The notes below the pieces were generated by a model that ran no database searches, was not told where the DNA came from, and saw only the letters and a program-made list of their open reading frames with translations. Below are positions 41,616-48,771 of a DNA stretch of 64,000 nt, piece by piece (within the stretch, counting starts at the first letter, position 1; each line of letters starts with the position of its first letter). Source of the DNA: an uncultured Collinsella sp. (GTDB lineage Bacteria > Actinomycetota > Coriobacteriia > Coriobacteriales > Coriobacteriaceae); NCBI GenBank assembly GCA_902497065.1, contig CABVDH010000008.1:1-64000 (forward strand). Reading direction: 5' to 3'. Position numbers and translations under genes: made by a program.

Positions 41616-41906
41616 ATGGTTGACTTCGAGCCGCCTAGCGGCTGGAACCTGCCTCCGGGATGCTTCGAGTCCGACCCGCGCGCGCCGTGGAACCAGGAAG
41701 AGCCGAAGACCTGCGGGAACTGCTCGCACTGCCTGGAAGGCTGCTGCGATTTCGGGATATGCGGGCTTGAGTTCGAGGATGCGTTCGACGAGGCCGACCA
41801 CGAGGTGAAGACCACGCCGTGGAAGGCTGCGCTCTGGGCGCGTGATTGGATCGTTGAGCACTACAAGGATGAGCAGGAGGACGTGTGCGACCGATGGGAT
41901 GGCTAG
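41616..41906 (+). CDS. Small Cys-rich phage protein
   Basis: 96 aa from ATG 41616. TCGNCSHCLEGCCDFGICG is a dense cysteine cluster; the rest is acidic and aromatic. Overlaps the next small gene by 13 bases. Function unknown. Confidence 0.6.
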   Translation: MVDFEPPSGWNLPPGCFESDPRAPWNQEEPKTCGNCSHCLEGCCDFGICGLEFEDAFDEADHEVKTTPWKAALWARDWIVEHYKDEQEDVCDRWDG

Positions 41907-42013
41907 CGACCGCCGCCATGGCTTTGCTGCTGGGAGTCCTCGCCATTGAGGCCTGGGCGATACGGATGCTGGCGGCGGGGCTGGTTCTCCTGGCCCTGTT
42001 CGCCTGCGGATAG
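41894..42013 (+). CDS. 39-residue membrane protein
   Basis: ATG 41894, stop 42011-42013. Almost the whole chain is hydrophobic: two short segments around MALLLGVLAIEAWAI and AAGLVLLALFACG. The start overlaps the previous gene. First of three tiny membrane proteins here. Confidence 0.5.
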   Translation: MGWLATAAMALLLGVLAIEAWAIRMLAAGLVLLALFACG

Positions 42014-42021
42014 GAGGCGCG

Positions 42022-42132
42022 TTGCGAAACGTGAACTGGGGCTGCCTGGCGTTCCTCGCCGTGGCCCTGATTATTGATGCTTTTGCCGTGTGGGCGGCTT
42101 CGTCGCTCGCGCGCTGGATGATTGGAGTATGA
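42022..42132 (+). CDS. 36-residue membrane protein
   Basis: TTG start at 42022 with GGAGG eight bases upstream; stop 42130-42132. One membrane segment (LAFLAVALIIDAFAVWAA). The start codon is uncommon, so confidence is moderate. Confidence 0.45.
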   Translation: MRNVNWGCLAFLAVALIIDAFAVWAASSLARWMIGV

Positions 42133-42133
42133 C

Positions 42134-42547
42134 ATGCAAGACTGCGTGATCTTGGGCAGCGTCGCCACGTTCGACGGCGTTGCGCCCGACAAGGCCCAAG
42201 CTCTGAAGGTGCTTGAGGAGGCTTCCAAGGTGTACAACGCCTGGCAGGTGTGGGACGAGTGCCGCGACGACGAGGCCAAGGCCGAATGCCGCCAGTCCCT
42301 CATGGAGGAGTGCGCCGACGTCGTGCAGGCGACTGCCAACCTCGTAAAGGCATGCGGCTGCGACGACATGCGCCTGCACCTCATGGACTGCGAGGACAGA
42401 AACCGCAAGCGCGGGCGCATCACCGGCTCGAAGCCCTATCCTGGTGCCTGCGGGCGCGAGGGTTGCAAGCGCTTCGTGTTCGTGCCAATTCCTCGCCCCT
42501 ATGGGGTGCTGAGCAAGATCAAGGCCAAGATTGGGGGCCTGAAGTGA
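42134..42547 (+). CDS. MazG-like nucleotide pyrophosphohydrolase
   Basis: 137 aa from ATG 42134 (GGAG). The metal-binding EExxD motif lies in LMEECADVVQATANL, with a preceding helix bearing EEASKVYNAW and a later basic region. Probably hydrolyses nucleoside triphosphates or alarmones during phage growth. The C-terminal cysteines (GACGREGCKRF) are an addition. Confidence 0.7.
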   Translation: MQDCVILGSVATFDGVAPDKAQALKVLEEASKVYNAWQVWDECRDDEAKAECRQSLMEECADVVQATANLVKACGCDDMRLHLMDCEDRNRKRGRITGSKPYPGACGREGCKRFVFVPIPRPYGVLSKIKAKIGGLK

Positions 42548-42672
42548 ACCGCGCGCAGAAGGTCATAGCCGCCGTGGTGTATGCCGGTAGCCTCGTGGCT
42601 GTGTCGCTCGCAATGATCGGGGTTTGTTCCCTGCTGGCTCGCTGGGTTGCCAGTATATGGGGGCTTGTGTAG
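42544..42672 (+). CDS. 42-residue membrane protein
   Basis: GTG start overlapping the MazG-like stop (GTGA). One strong membrane helix (VIAAVVYAGSLVAVSLAMIG). Third tiny membrane protein of the cluster and last gene before the terminator. Confidence 0.5.
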   Translation: MNRAQKVIAAVVYAGSLVAVSLAMIGVCSLLARWVASIWGLV

Positions 42673-42690
42673 CCCCTGAAGGCATGAAGA

Positions 42691-42720
42691 AGCCCCCTAG
42701 AATCGAATCTAGGGGGCTTT
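42691..42720. terminator. Bidirectional terminator between convergent phage genes
   Basis: 11-bp perfect stem (42691-42701 with 42708-42718), loop ATCGAA, flanked by TTT on the right and by AAGAAG on the left. It separates the rightward early transcript from the leftward cassette. Confidence 0.85.
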
Positions 42721-42733
42721 CTGCTGCCTGCTG

Positions 42734-42847
42734 CTATCTGCTCTGCCCTGTGGCCTTCTCGGCTGCTATAGCCTTCTCTAGGTCTCGTTTGGCCTCGCTG
42801 ATGATCTGCAAAAGCTCGTGCCACTGCTTCGGCTCTCGGTCTTTCAT
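42734..42847 (-). CDS. 37-residue coiled-coil protein
   Basis: ATG 42847 with AAAGG. A single charged helix (WHELLQIISEAKRDLEKAIAAEKA). Last gene of the leftward cassette, before the terminator. Confidence 0.5.
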   Translation of the reverse strand: MKDREPKQWHELLQIISEAKRDLEKAIAAEKATGQSR

Positions 42848-42858
42848 GGCTTGCCTTT

Positions 42859-43182
42859 CTAGTTGTATGTGTCGCAGATGCTCGGGGTGCCGTCCCATAG
42901 GGTGAGCCGGTACCCGCATAATTCGAGTTCGGGGCTGTTCTTCGCCCTGCCGTAGTCCCTGACCTTGAGGCGCTTCCCGTTGTCGCTCGCCTCGCGGCCC
43001 ATGATCGGGTCATAGGTGAAGCAGTTCGGCAAGGGCATGTACTTGCGCTCCCACCCGTAGGCGTCGGCCAAACCCTCGAAGGTGCTTTCTATGGGCCTGA
43101 TCGTGGCTGTTTTCGCTGTGGCCTTGATGGCCTGGTAGAAACTGCCATCGCATTCGAAAATGTCGCCTGCTTTTACCTGCAT
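42859..43182 (-). CDS. Phage hypothetical protein
   Basis: 107 aa, start preceded by GAAAGGGG. Beta-rich N-terminus (VKAGDIFECDGSFYQAIKATAKTATIRPI) reminiscent of small phage OB/SH3-like proteins. Family not recognised. Confidence 0.6.
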   Translation of the reverse strand: MQVKAGDIFECDGSFYQAIKATAKTATIRPIESTFEGLADAYGWERKYMPLPNCFTYDPIMGREASDNGKRLKVRDYGRAKNSPELELCGYRLTLWDGTPSICDTYN

Positions 43183-43241
43183 GGTGTGCCCCTTTCTAAA
43201 GATCGGGGCAAGGCCTGAAGCCCTGCCCCTATGTCGTTCTG

Positions 43242-43895
43242 CTATGCCGGGAGGAGGTTGCCCCTCGGGGCCTCCACGCGCCGGCTGCGCGCCGCGTCGC
43301 GCCCCTGCTGCATGCCTCGGCTTATGCTGTCGTTGTTGGATGCCTTGAGGCCTCGCCTATGGGATCGCCCAAGCCCCAGGCACTCGAAGTAGTCCTCAAC
43401 CTCCTTGGGGCAAACGATCATCAGCTCGAAGCACTGCTTCTCAAGCTCGGCGCGCACCCCAGCGATGAAGCCGATAACGAAGTTCGAGTAGGCGTCGGGG
43501 TCGGTGTACGCGAAGTCCTGATACTCGTTTGCCAGCCTGTGGCAGGTTTCGAGCAGGTTCGCGTAAACGATCTCCGCCGCCTCGCTGTCGGCCTTGTAGC
43601 CGACGAACACGAACTCGTACTTGCGGGCCGTCACCCTGCGCTGGTACACCTTGCACCTGAAGTTGTCGGCGATAGTCTGCGCCAGGCTCGGCGCCCACGC
43701 CTTTGCCGTCCACCCGGTGGTGGTCTCGGTCACCTGCTTCACCTCGTCGGCAAGCTCCCATTCCTCCACGTCGTTGTCCGCGATGAGCTTCTGGGCCTTG
43801 AGTGCGAACTGGATGGCCTCGGCCTCGTTGCAGCCGTTCTCCACGCTGTGCTCGCGAAGCTTCTTGATCTTCTCGATGATCTTTTCTCGTTCCAT
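43242..43895 (-). CDS. DUF2786-domain protein
   Basis: 217 aa, AAGGAGGG start. N-terminal DUF2786 (IEKIKKLREHS...NEAEAIQFALKAQKLIADNDVE), central DUF7168-like region (FRCKVYQRRVTARKYEFVFVGYKADSEAAEIVY). The basic C-terminus has SRGMQQGRDAARSRRVEAPRG. Found in plasmids and phages; function unproven. It belongs to the reverse-strand cassette. Confidence 0.8.
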   Translation of the reverse strand: MEREKIIEKIKKLREHSVENGCNEAEAIQFALKAQKLIADNDVEEWELADEVKQVTETTTGWTAKAWAPSLAQTIADNFRCKVYQRRVTARKYEFVFVGYKADSEAAEIVYANLLETCHRLANEYQDFAYTDPDAYSNFVIGFIAGVRAELEKQCFELMIVCPKEVEDYFECLGLGRSHRRGLKASNNDSISRGMQQGRDAARSRRVEAPRGNLLPA

Positions 43896-43946
43896 GGTCG
43901 AACCCTCCTTAATGGGAGGGGCTAGGCCCCTCCCGGTAGTGATTTG

Positions 43947-44282
43947 TTACTTTTCCCAGAGGTAGCCGAACGCCTCGGCTATCCTGGGAACCTCGGTAAC
44001 CTTCTTGGGTGTGAAATTGGTCTCGCGCTCGAAGTAGTTCAGGCCGTATTTGCGGTTGATCTCCTCAAGCTCTGCCAGGTTGAAGTAGCCCATCTCGGGG
44101 ACTGCCCCGAAGACGAACCCGAACATGTCGCCGGTCTCCTCGTCGTACTCGGTGGCGTAGAAGTCCCAGCCGTTGAAGCAGCTGAACCAGTGGCCGTAAA
44201 CCACGGTCTCGGCCTTCTTGCCGTCTTGCGAGTAGAGCGGCGGGAGCTTCTTCTGAAGCTCTTTCGTGAGTAGCTTCTGCAT
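43947..44282 (-). CDS. DUF2958-domain protein
   Basis: 111 aa. Signature KLLTKELQKKLPPLYSQDGKKAETVVYGHWF, then ATEYDEETGDMFGFVFG and MGYFNLAELEEI. DUF2958 proteins are typical of conjugative plasmids and some phages. It hints that the cassette came from another mobile element. Confidence 0.8.
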   Translation of the reverse strand: MQKLLTKELQKKLPPLYSQDGKKAETVVYGHWFSCFNGWDFYATEYDEETGDMFGFVFGAVPEMGYFNLAELEEINRKYGLNYFERETNFTPKKVTEVPRIAEAFGYLWEK

Positions 44283-44339
44283 GGTATGATCTCCTGTGTG
44301 TTGTTGTGGGAGGCCCCTTCTCGGGGCCTCCTGCTTGCT

Positions 44340-44873
44340 TTAGGCTGCTTGCTCTGCTGGTCTGATGGGGTTCGTTTCGCCGATGTTCCAATCAATGGCC
44401 TTGGCGTTCTGCCACTTGCCTTGATCGTCCATGTAGTAAAAGCCATGCTTGCCGAAGTACTTTCGAACCTTCAAGGCCCCGGACTCGATGCCATCGGCTA
44501 TGACCTGCTTTCGAAGGTCTTTCACCATGTAAATAATGGCTTCTTCGTCGCTGTTGGCCTTGAATGCCTCGGTTACCTGTGCAAGGTAGTTATCGCAAGC
44601 CCTCATGATCTCCACTTGCTCGTAATCGGCTCGGGGGATCTCGTTAATTGGCCTGTGCTTCGTGGCCTCTACTGTGTACCTGCCAAGCTCCGGAAAAGCC
44701 ATGTACTCGTTTACAAGCTTCAAGGCTGTTGCAAGCTCTAGACCATCCTTTCGGCCCTGGGGGCCTTTTCTGAAGTAGCCTCGTGCTCGCATACCCTCAA
44801 CTATGGCTAGGATCGTGTGGTTGCTCACCAGCTGACCACTTACCACCAGATCTAAACTCTGCTGCTCTGCCAT
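44340..44873 (-). CDS. Phage hypothetical protein, first gene of leftward cassette
   Basis: 177 aa, helical, no known family. Contains GYFRKGPQGRKDGLELATALKLVNEYMAF and a C-terminal aromatic block (YFGKHGFYYMDDQGKWQ). Transcribed from the operator-rich region at 44874-45094. Confidence 0.6.
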   Translation of the reverse strand: MAEQQSLDLVVSGQLVSNHTILAIVEGMRARGYFRKGPQGRKDGLELATALKLVNEYMAFPELGRYTVEATKHRPINEIPRADYEQVEIMRACDNYLAQVTEAFKANSDEEAIIYMVKDLRKQVIADGIESGALKVRKYFGKHGFYYMDDQGKWQNAKAIDWNIGETNPIRPAEQAA

Positions 44874-44955
44874 CTCTATAGCCTCCTTATTCGGTTCTAA
44901 AGCTGCTTGCTAGCTCTGTGGGCTTTGTGGCCCTCATTGCTGACAACTGAATTAT

Positions 44956-45033
44956 TGCACAATAATTAGTGTGCTATAGGCACAATGCACAATAGCTATT
45001 GTTCTACACAATACCTGCACAATTGCTATTGTT
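44956..45033. promoter_or_regulatory. Operator array, three copies at exact 30-bp spacing
   Basis: TGCACAAT begins at 44956, 44986 and 45016. The second and third extend to ACAATAGCTATTGT (44989-45002, perfect palindrome) and ACAATTGCTATTGT (45019-45032). Further TATTGCTATTGC follows at 45041-45052. It sits between the divergent genes at 44873 and 45095 and likely binds the XRE protein of the latter. Confidence 0.75.
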
Positions 45034-45094
45034 GTATCCCTATTGCTATTGCTGTATCATCAGGGGATCAGATCAAGGCATGAAGGGAGGTTGC

Positions 45095-45349
45095 ATGACA
45101 CCGACTGAGGCGCTTAAAGAAATGCTCGACCGTTCCGGCATGAGCATGTACGCGCTTTCAAAGGCCATGGGCAAGAGCAGGAACTACGTTCAGAATACGA
45201 TCAAACAAGGTTCCGACCTAGGCGCGGGAAACCTCGCGCTCATGGCTTCTCACATGGGCTTTAAGCTGACGTTGAACGGAATGGGCGAACCCATCGAGAT
45301 AACGGAGAGGAGCGAAGATGCCGACGATAATCAAGGGCCAGCCGACTAG
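45095..45349 (+). CDS. XRE-like regulator of the accessory operon
   Basis: 84 aa from ATG 45095 with AGGGAGG. HTH: MYALSKAMGKSRNYVQNTIKQG, then ALMASHMGFKLTL. Probably binds the 30-bp-spaced operators just upstream and controls both divergent units. Its end overlaps the next gene by 32 bases. Confidence 0.75.
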   Translation: MTPTEALKEMLDRSGMSMYALSKAMGKSRNYVQNTIKQGSDLGAGNLALMASHMGFKLTLNGMGEPIEITERSEDADDNQGPAD

Positions 45350-46028
45350 CGCCGAGATTCGCAAGCGGCTCAAGGCGGAAGGACGCCCCGTGGTGCTTTC
45401 CTGCTCGCTGGGCAAGGACTCGCTGGCCGCCTGGGTTGCGCTTGAGGACGAGGGCATAGAGGTCGTGCCGATCTACTACTGGTCTATCCCGGGCCTTCCG
45501 ATGGTCGAGCAGAACGTGCGAACCATCGAGAAAGTGTTCGGCGTGAAGATACACCAGTACCCGCACCCCAGATGGTCGAGGACGCTCAACAACTGCGTGT
45601 TCCAAAGCCCGGCGCACTGCGACGTGATCGAGGCCGCGAACATGCCGGTCTACAGCTACGACGACATGCGCCCCTACATCCTCGAAGACCTCGGCCTGCC
45701 CGATGACACGTGGTTCTGCGACGGCGTGCGCGCCTGCGACAACCCGTACCGTCGAGCCAGCCTCACCAAGCACGGCCTCATGAAGCAGACCACGCACAAG
45801 GCCTCGGTGGTTGCGGACTGGACGAAGGCAGAGGTCATGGATGCGATCGCCCGCAGGGGCATCGGCCTGCCTCCGGACTACGAGCTGTTCGGGCGCAGCT
45901 TCGACGGCCTGGACATGCGCTTCATGAAGCCCCTGCGCGAGAAGCGCCCCGACGATTTCGCCGTGGTCAAGAAGTGGTACCCGTTCATCGAGGCAGACGA
46001 GAAGAGGTGGGAACACTATGGGCTTTAA
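45318..46028 (+). CDS. PAPS-reductase-like PP-loop protein
   Basis: 236 aa. PP-loop ATP-binding motif SCSLGKDSLAAW at about 28-39, as in phosphoadenosine-phosphosulfate reductases and related ATP pyrophosphatases (including DndC-like proteins). Cysteines occur at NNCVFQSPAHCD and in DGVRACDNPYR. Common as an accessory phage gene; here it is paired with 46018. Substrate unknown: sulfur metabolism, tRNA or nucleobase modification are all possible. Confidence 0.75.
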   Translation: MPTIIKGQPTSAEIRKRLKAEGRPVVLSCSLGKDSLAAWVALEDEGIEVVPIYYWSIPGLPMVEQNVRTIEKVFGVKIHQYPHPRWSRTLNNCVFQSPAHCDVIEAANMPVYSYDDMRPYILEDLGLPDDTWFCDGVRACDNPYRRASLTKHGLMKQTTHKASVVADWTKAEVMDAIARRGIGLPPDYELFGRSFDGLDMRFMKPLREKRPDDFAVVKKWYPFIEADEKRWEHYGL

Positions 46029-46596
46029 GTTTGAGAAGCCGCAGAAGGCGCGTAAAGAGGCTAAGGCGGCCGAGGAAGCGCAGCTGACCGACCACCAGAA
46101 AAGCTACCGAGACCGCGAGAAGCGCGAGGAGAAGCGCTTTCAGATGGCCGTCGATTCCGGCTTCTGGATCTGCTTCTGCTTCCATGACGCCGAGGAGCGC
46201 GGGCGCTTCGCCGATCTGGTCAAGGCCGATGCCGAGGGCTGGACGTTCGGCGACGTAATCCGCCCCGTGTTCGAGGAGCGCATAGGCCTTCAGAACAAGC
46301 GGCAGTTCAAGCCGAAGGAGCAGAAGGGCACGCCGATGCCGAACCCGCTCGATTCGGTCGAGACCACCGACAGCCTCGAAGGCGACAGCTTCGCCGAGGC
46401 CGATGCCATACTCAAGGCGTTCGAGTCGCTTGGGGTTAAGCCCTACTACGACAACGTTTGGAGCAGTGCCTACTACGTCGTGTGCGTGTTCCGCGACTCC
46501 GACGACCTCGAAAGCTTCATCAGGGAGTATGCCCTGGCGAAGTACGGCGACCTGTACATGGACGGGTCGAAGATCCTTGAGGCCCTTGAGGCCTAA
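46018..46596 (+). CDS. Hypothetical partner of the PAPS-reductase-like protein
   Basis: 192 aa, overlapping it by 11 bases. Charged N-terminal helix (KPQKARKEAKAAEEAQLTDHQKSYRDREKREEKRFQ), then a domain with WICFCFHDAEERGRFADLV, and later a second similar FRDSDDLESFIREY. The two halves look like a repeated ferredoxin-fold unit. Ends before a terminator. Confidence 0.65.
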   Translation: MGFKFEKPQKARKEAKAAEEAQLTDHQKSYRDREKREEKRFQMAVDSGFWICFCFHDAEERGRFADLVKADAEGWTFGDVIRPVFEERIGLQNKRQFKPKEQKGTPMPNPLDSVETTDSLEGDSFAEADAILKAFESLGVKPYYDNVWSSAYYVVCVFRDSDDLESFIREYALAKYGDLYMDGSKILEALEA

Positions 46597-46623
46597 GGCC
46601 AATCTCACGCGCATAGGAAAATC

Positions 46624-46649
46624 AAGGCGTCCTTCGGGACGCCTTTTTT
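46624..46649 (+). terminator. Terminator of the accessory operon
   Basis: AAGGCGTCC-TTCG-GGACGCCTT followed by TTTT: perfect nine-base stem with a stable UUCG tetraloop. Confidence 0.93.
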
Positions 46650-46675
46650 GTTCCCGAAAACGAGAGGAGGCAGGC

Positions 46676-46777
46676 ATGTTCGGTCGTATTCGCCGCGCAG
46701 CGGGAAACATCGCCAACCGAGTGCGCTCCGCGTTCAATCGCGGTCGCGGCAGCTCTTCCGGCCGCTCCTCCTACTAA
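46676..46777 (+). CDS. 33-residue Arg-rich peptide
   Basis: ATG 46676 with GAGGAGG nine bases upstream; stop 46775-46777. N-terminal amphipathic helix (FGRIRRAAGNIANRVRSAFN), then an Arg/Gly/Ser tail. Net charge is high and positive (eight Arg). It lies alone between two terminators (46624-46649 and 46789-46820). Could be DNA-binding, packaging-related or membrane-active. Confidence 0.6.
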   Translation: MFGRIRRAAGNIANRVRSAFNRGRGSSSGRSSY

Positions 46778-46788
46778 GGGGGAACCCA

Positions 46789-46820
46789 GGGCCAGCGCGA
46801 TCATAAGGCGCTGGCCCTTT
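46789..46820 (+). terminator. Terminator before the terminase genes
   Basis: GGGCCAGCGC (46789-46798) pairs perfectly with GCGCTGGCCC (46808-46817), then TTT. Late transcription must start downstream or read through it. Confidence 0.85.
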
Positions 46821-46854
46821 CCATCGTCAAAGCAAAACAGAGAGGAGTGAACGC

Positions 46855-47094
46855 ATGGCAGCCAAGCGAGAGAAGCCCACACTTCCCACCGACACAGACT
46901 GGCCCGCCGAGACCGTCACATGGTTCAACGCGTGGCGCGACGACCGTTGCAGCGACCGCTGGGACGAGCGCCAGTGGCAGTACGTCATGGACACCGCCAT
47001 CGTCCACGCCCTCGTGTACGGCTCCAACGACTTCGGCGCGCTCGCCGAGCTTGACAAGCGCCTGCGCTTCATGGGCCTCACGTTCGAGGACTAG
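46855..47094 (+). CDS. Small protein of the terminase module (P27-like C-terminal fragment)
   Basis: 79 aa. LPTDTDWPAETVTWFNAWRDD and WQYVMDTAIVHALVYG resemble the C-terminal half of P27-type terminase small subunits from actinobacterial phages. First gene of the late operon, three bases before the next gene. Terminase role is inferred. Confidence 0.6.
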   Translation: MAAKREKPTLPTDTDWPAETVTWFNAWRDDRCSDRWDERQWQYVMDTAIVHALVYGSNDFGALAELDKRLRFMGLTFED

Positions 47095-47096
47095 CC

Positions 47097-47510
47097 ATGA
47101 ACGACCAGAACCTCATCAAGCCGAAGCGCGACCAGACGCCCGAGCAGCGCCGGGCCGCCGCCTCGAAGGCCGGCAAGGCCGCCGCCAAGAAGCGCCGCGA
47201 GAAGAAGCAGCTGCAGGAGATCGCCAAGACCGTGCTGCACATGCCGTTCGAGGGCACCGACGCCGAGCTGGACGAGCTGGAGGGGATGTCCTTCGAGGAC
47301 TACCCCGACCGCAAGCTCACGGTCTCCGAGATAAGCGTGCTCAAGGTCGCCAGGAAGGCCATGAAAGGCGACATAGCCGCGCTTCAGTTCCTTCGCGACA
47401 CCGCAGGCGAGAAGCCCGTCGAGAAGGTCGAGGTGGCAGCGGACGTGTCGCACGCGGCCGAGGAGATCGGCAAGCTGATAGAGGCGAAGCGCCATGCCGA
47501 CAAGGGCTGA
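47097..47510 (+). CDS. Terminase small subunit
   Basis: 137 aa. Basic N-terminus with TPEQRRAAASKAGKAAAKKRREKK, then KLTVSEISVLKVARKAMKGDIAALQFLRDTAGEKPVEKV, a signature of phage small terminase subunits. Recognises the packaging site. Overlaps the large subunit by 17 bases. Confidence 0.8.
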   Translation: MNDQNLIKPKRDQTPEQRRAAASKAGKAAAKKRREKKQLQEIAKTVLHMPFEGTDAELDELEGMSFEDYPDRKLTVSEISVLKVARKAMKGDIAALQFLRDTAGEKPVEKVEVAADVSHAAEEIGKLIEAKRHADKG

Positions 47511-48771
47511 CCTCATCGACCTGGTGTACGACTGCCCCGCCGACATAGCCGTGAAGCTGGGATACGACAAGCTCACCGACCTGCACAACAAGTGGATCAA
47601 GGACATGGTGTTCGGCACCGAGGACGAGACCATCCAGGCGCACCGAGGCTCGTTCAAGACCACGTGCCTGCACATCTCGTTCGCCTTCATCCTCGTGCTG
47701 TTCCCCGGCGAGCGCGTCATATTCCTGCGCAAGACCGACGACGACGTGGCGGAGGTCATGACGGCCACGGCCAACGTTCTTCAATCGGAGTGGTTCCAGG
47801 CCCTCGGGCGCATGCTCTACGGCACCGACCTCGTGATAACCAAGGCCACGCAGTCCTCGGTGTCGACGAACCTCAAACAGGGCGTGTCGGGCGCTCCCCA
47901 GTTGCTGGGGCTTGGCTGCGGCGGCTCTCTCACGGGCAAGCACGCCGACAAGGTGTTCACCGACGACATCGTGAACGTGAAGGACAGGGTGTCCGCAGCC
48001 GAGCGCGAGCGCATCAAGCTGCTGTACATGGAGCTTCAGAACATCCGCAACCGAGGCGGGCGCATCTTCAACACGGGCACGCCGTGGCACAAGGACGACG
48101 CCTTCCAGCTGATGCCCAACATCCGCCGATGGAGCTGCTTCGAGACGGGCCTCATGAGCCGGGAGGACATAGAGCGCGTGAGGGCCAGCATGTCGCCGTC
48201 CCTGTTCGCGGCCAACTACGAGCTGAAGCACATCGCCGACGAGGACGCCATGTTCACCAACGCGCAGTTCTTCAAGGAGCCGCAGCTATTGGCAGACGGC
48301 ATAGGACACATAGACGCGAGCTACGGCGGCGCGGACTACACGGCGTTCACCTGCGTCAGGGAGAGGGGCGGTACCTGGTACGCGCACATCCGCATGTGGC
48401 ACAGGCACGTGGACGACTGCCTCGACGAGATCCTGAAGGAGTGCAAGGCCCTGCGCATAGGCACCGTCTTCTGCGAGTCGAACGCCGACAAGGGCTATCT
48501 GCGCAAGTCCATCATCCGCAGGGGGCACCCGTGCTGCTCCTACCAGGAGGCGGAGAACAAGTACATCAAGATAAGCACGCACCTGCGCAGCCAGTGGGCC
48601 AACGTGAGGTTCCTCGACTGCGACCAGTACCCGCTCGACGCGGACGCATTGAACCAGGTGCTCGACTACAGCGAGAACGCGGCGCACGACGACATGCCTG
48701 ATTCGCTCGCAAGCGCGATAAGGCAGTGGCAGAGCAAGCCGGGCGTTAAGTTCTTCAAGGGAGGCATATAA
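47494..48771 (+). CDS. terL: Terminase large subunit
   Basis: 425 aa. ATPase: Walker A-like HRGSFKTT at 50-57, Walker B VFTDD at 154-158, coupling motif NTGTPW. RNase H-like nuclease begins HIDASYGGADYTAF with Asp274. Pumps DNA into the prohead and cuts it. Length and motif spacing are normal. Confidence 0.93.
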   Translation: MPTRADLIDLVYDCPADIAVKLGYDKLTDLHNKWIKDMVFGTEDETIQAHRGSFKTTCLHISFAFILVLFPGERVIFLRKTDDDVAEVMTATANVLQSEWFQALGRMLYGTDLVITKATQSSVSTNLKQGVSGAPQLLGLGCGGSLTGKHADKVFTDDIVNVKDRVSAAERERIKLLYMELQNIRNRGGRIFNTGTPWHKDDAFQLMPNIRRWSCFETGLMSREDIERVRASMSPSLFAANYELKHIADEDAMFTNAQFFKEPQLLADGIGHIDASYGGADYTAFTCVRERGGTWYAHIRMWHRHVDDCLDEILKECKALRIGTVFCESNADKGYLRKSIIRRGHPCCSYQEAENKYIKISTHLRSQWANVRFLDCDQYPLDADALNQVLDYSENAAHDDMPDSLASAIRQWQSKPGVKFFKGGI

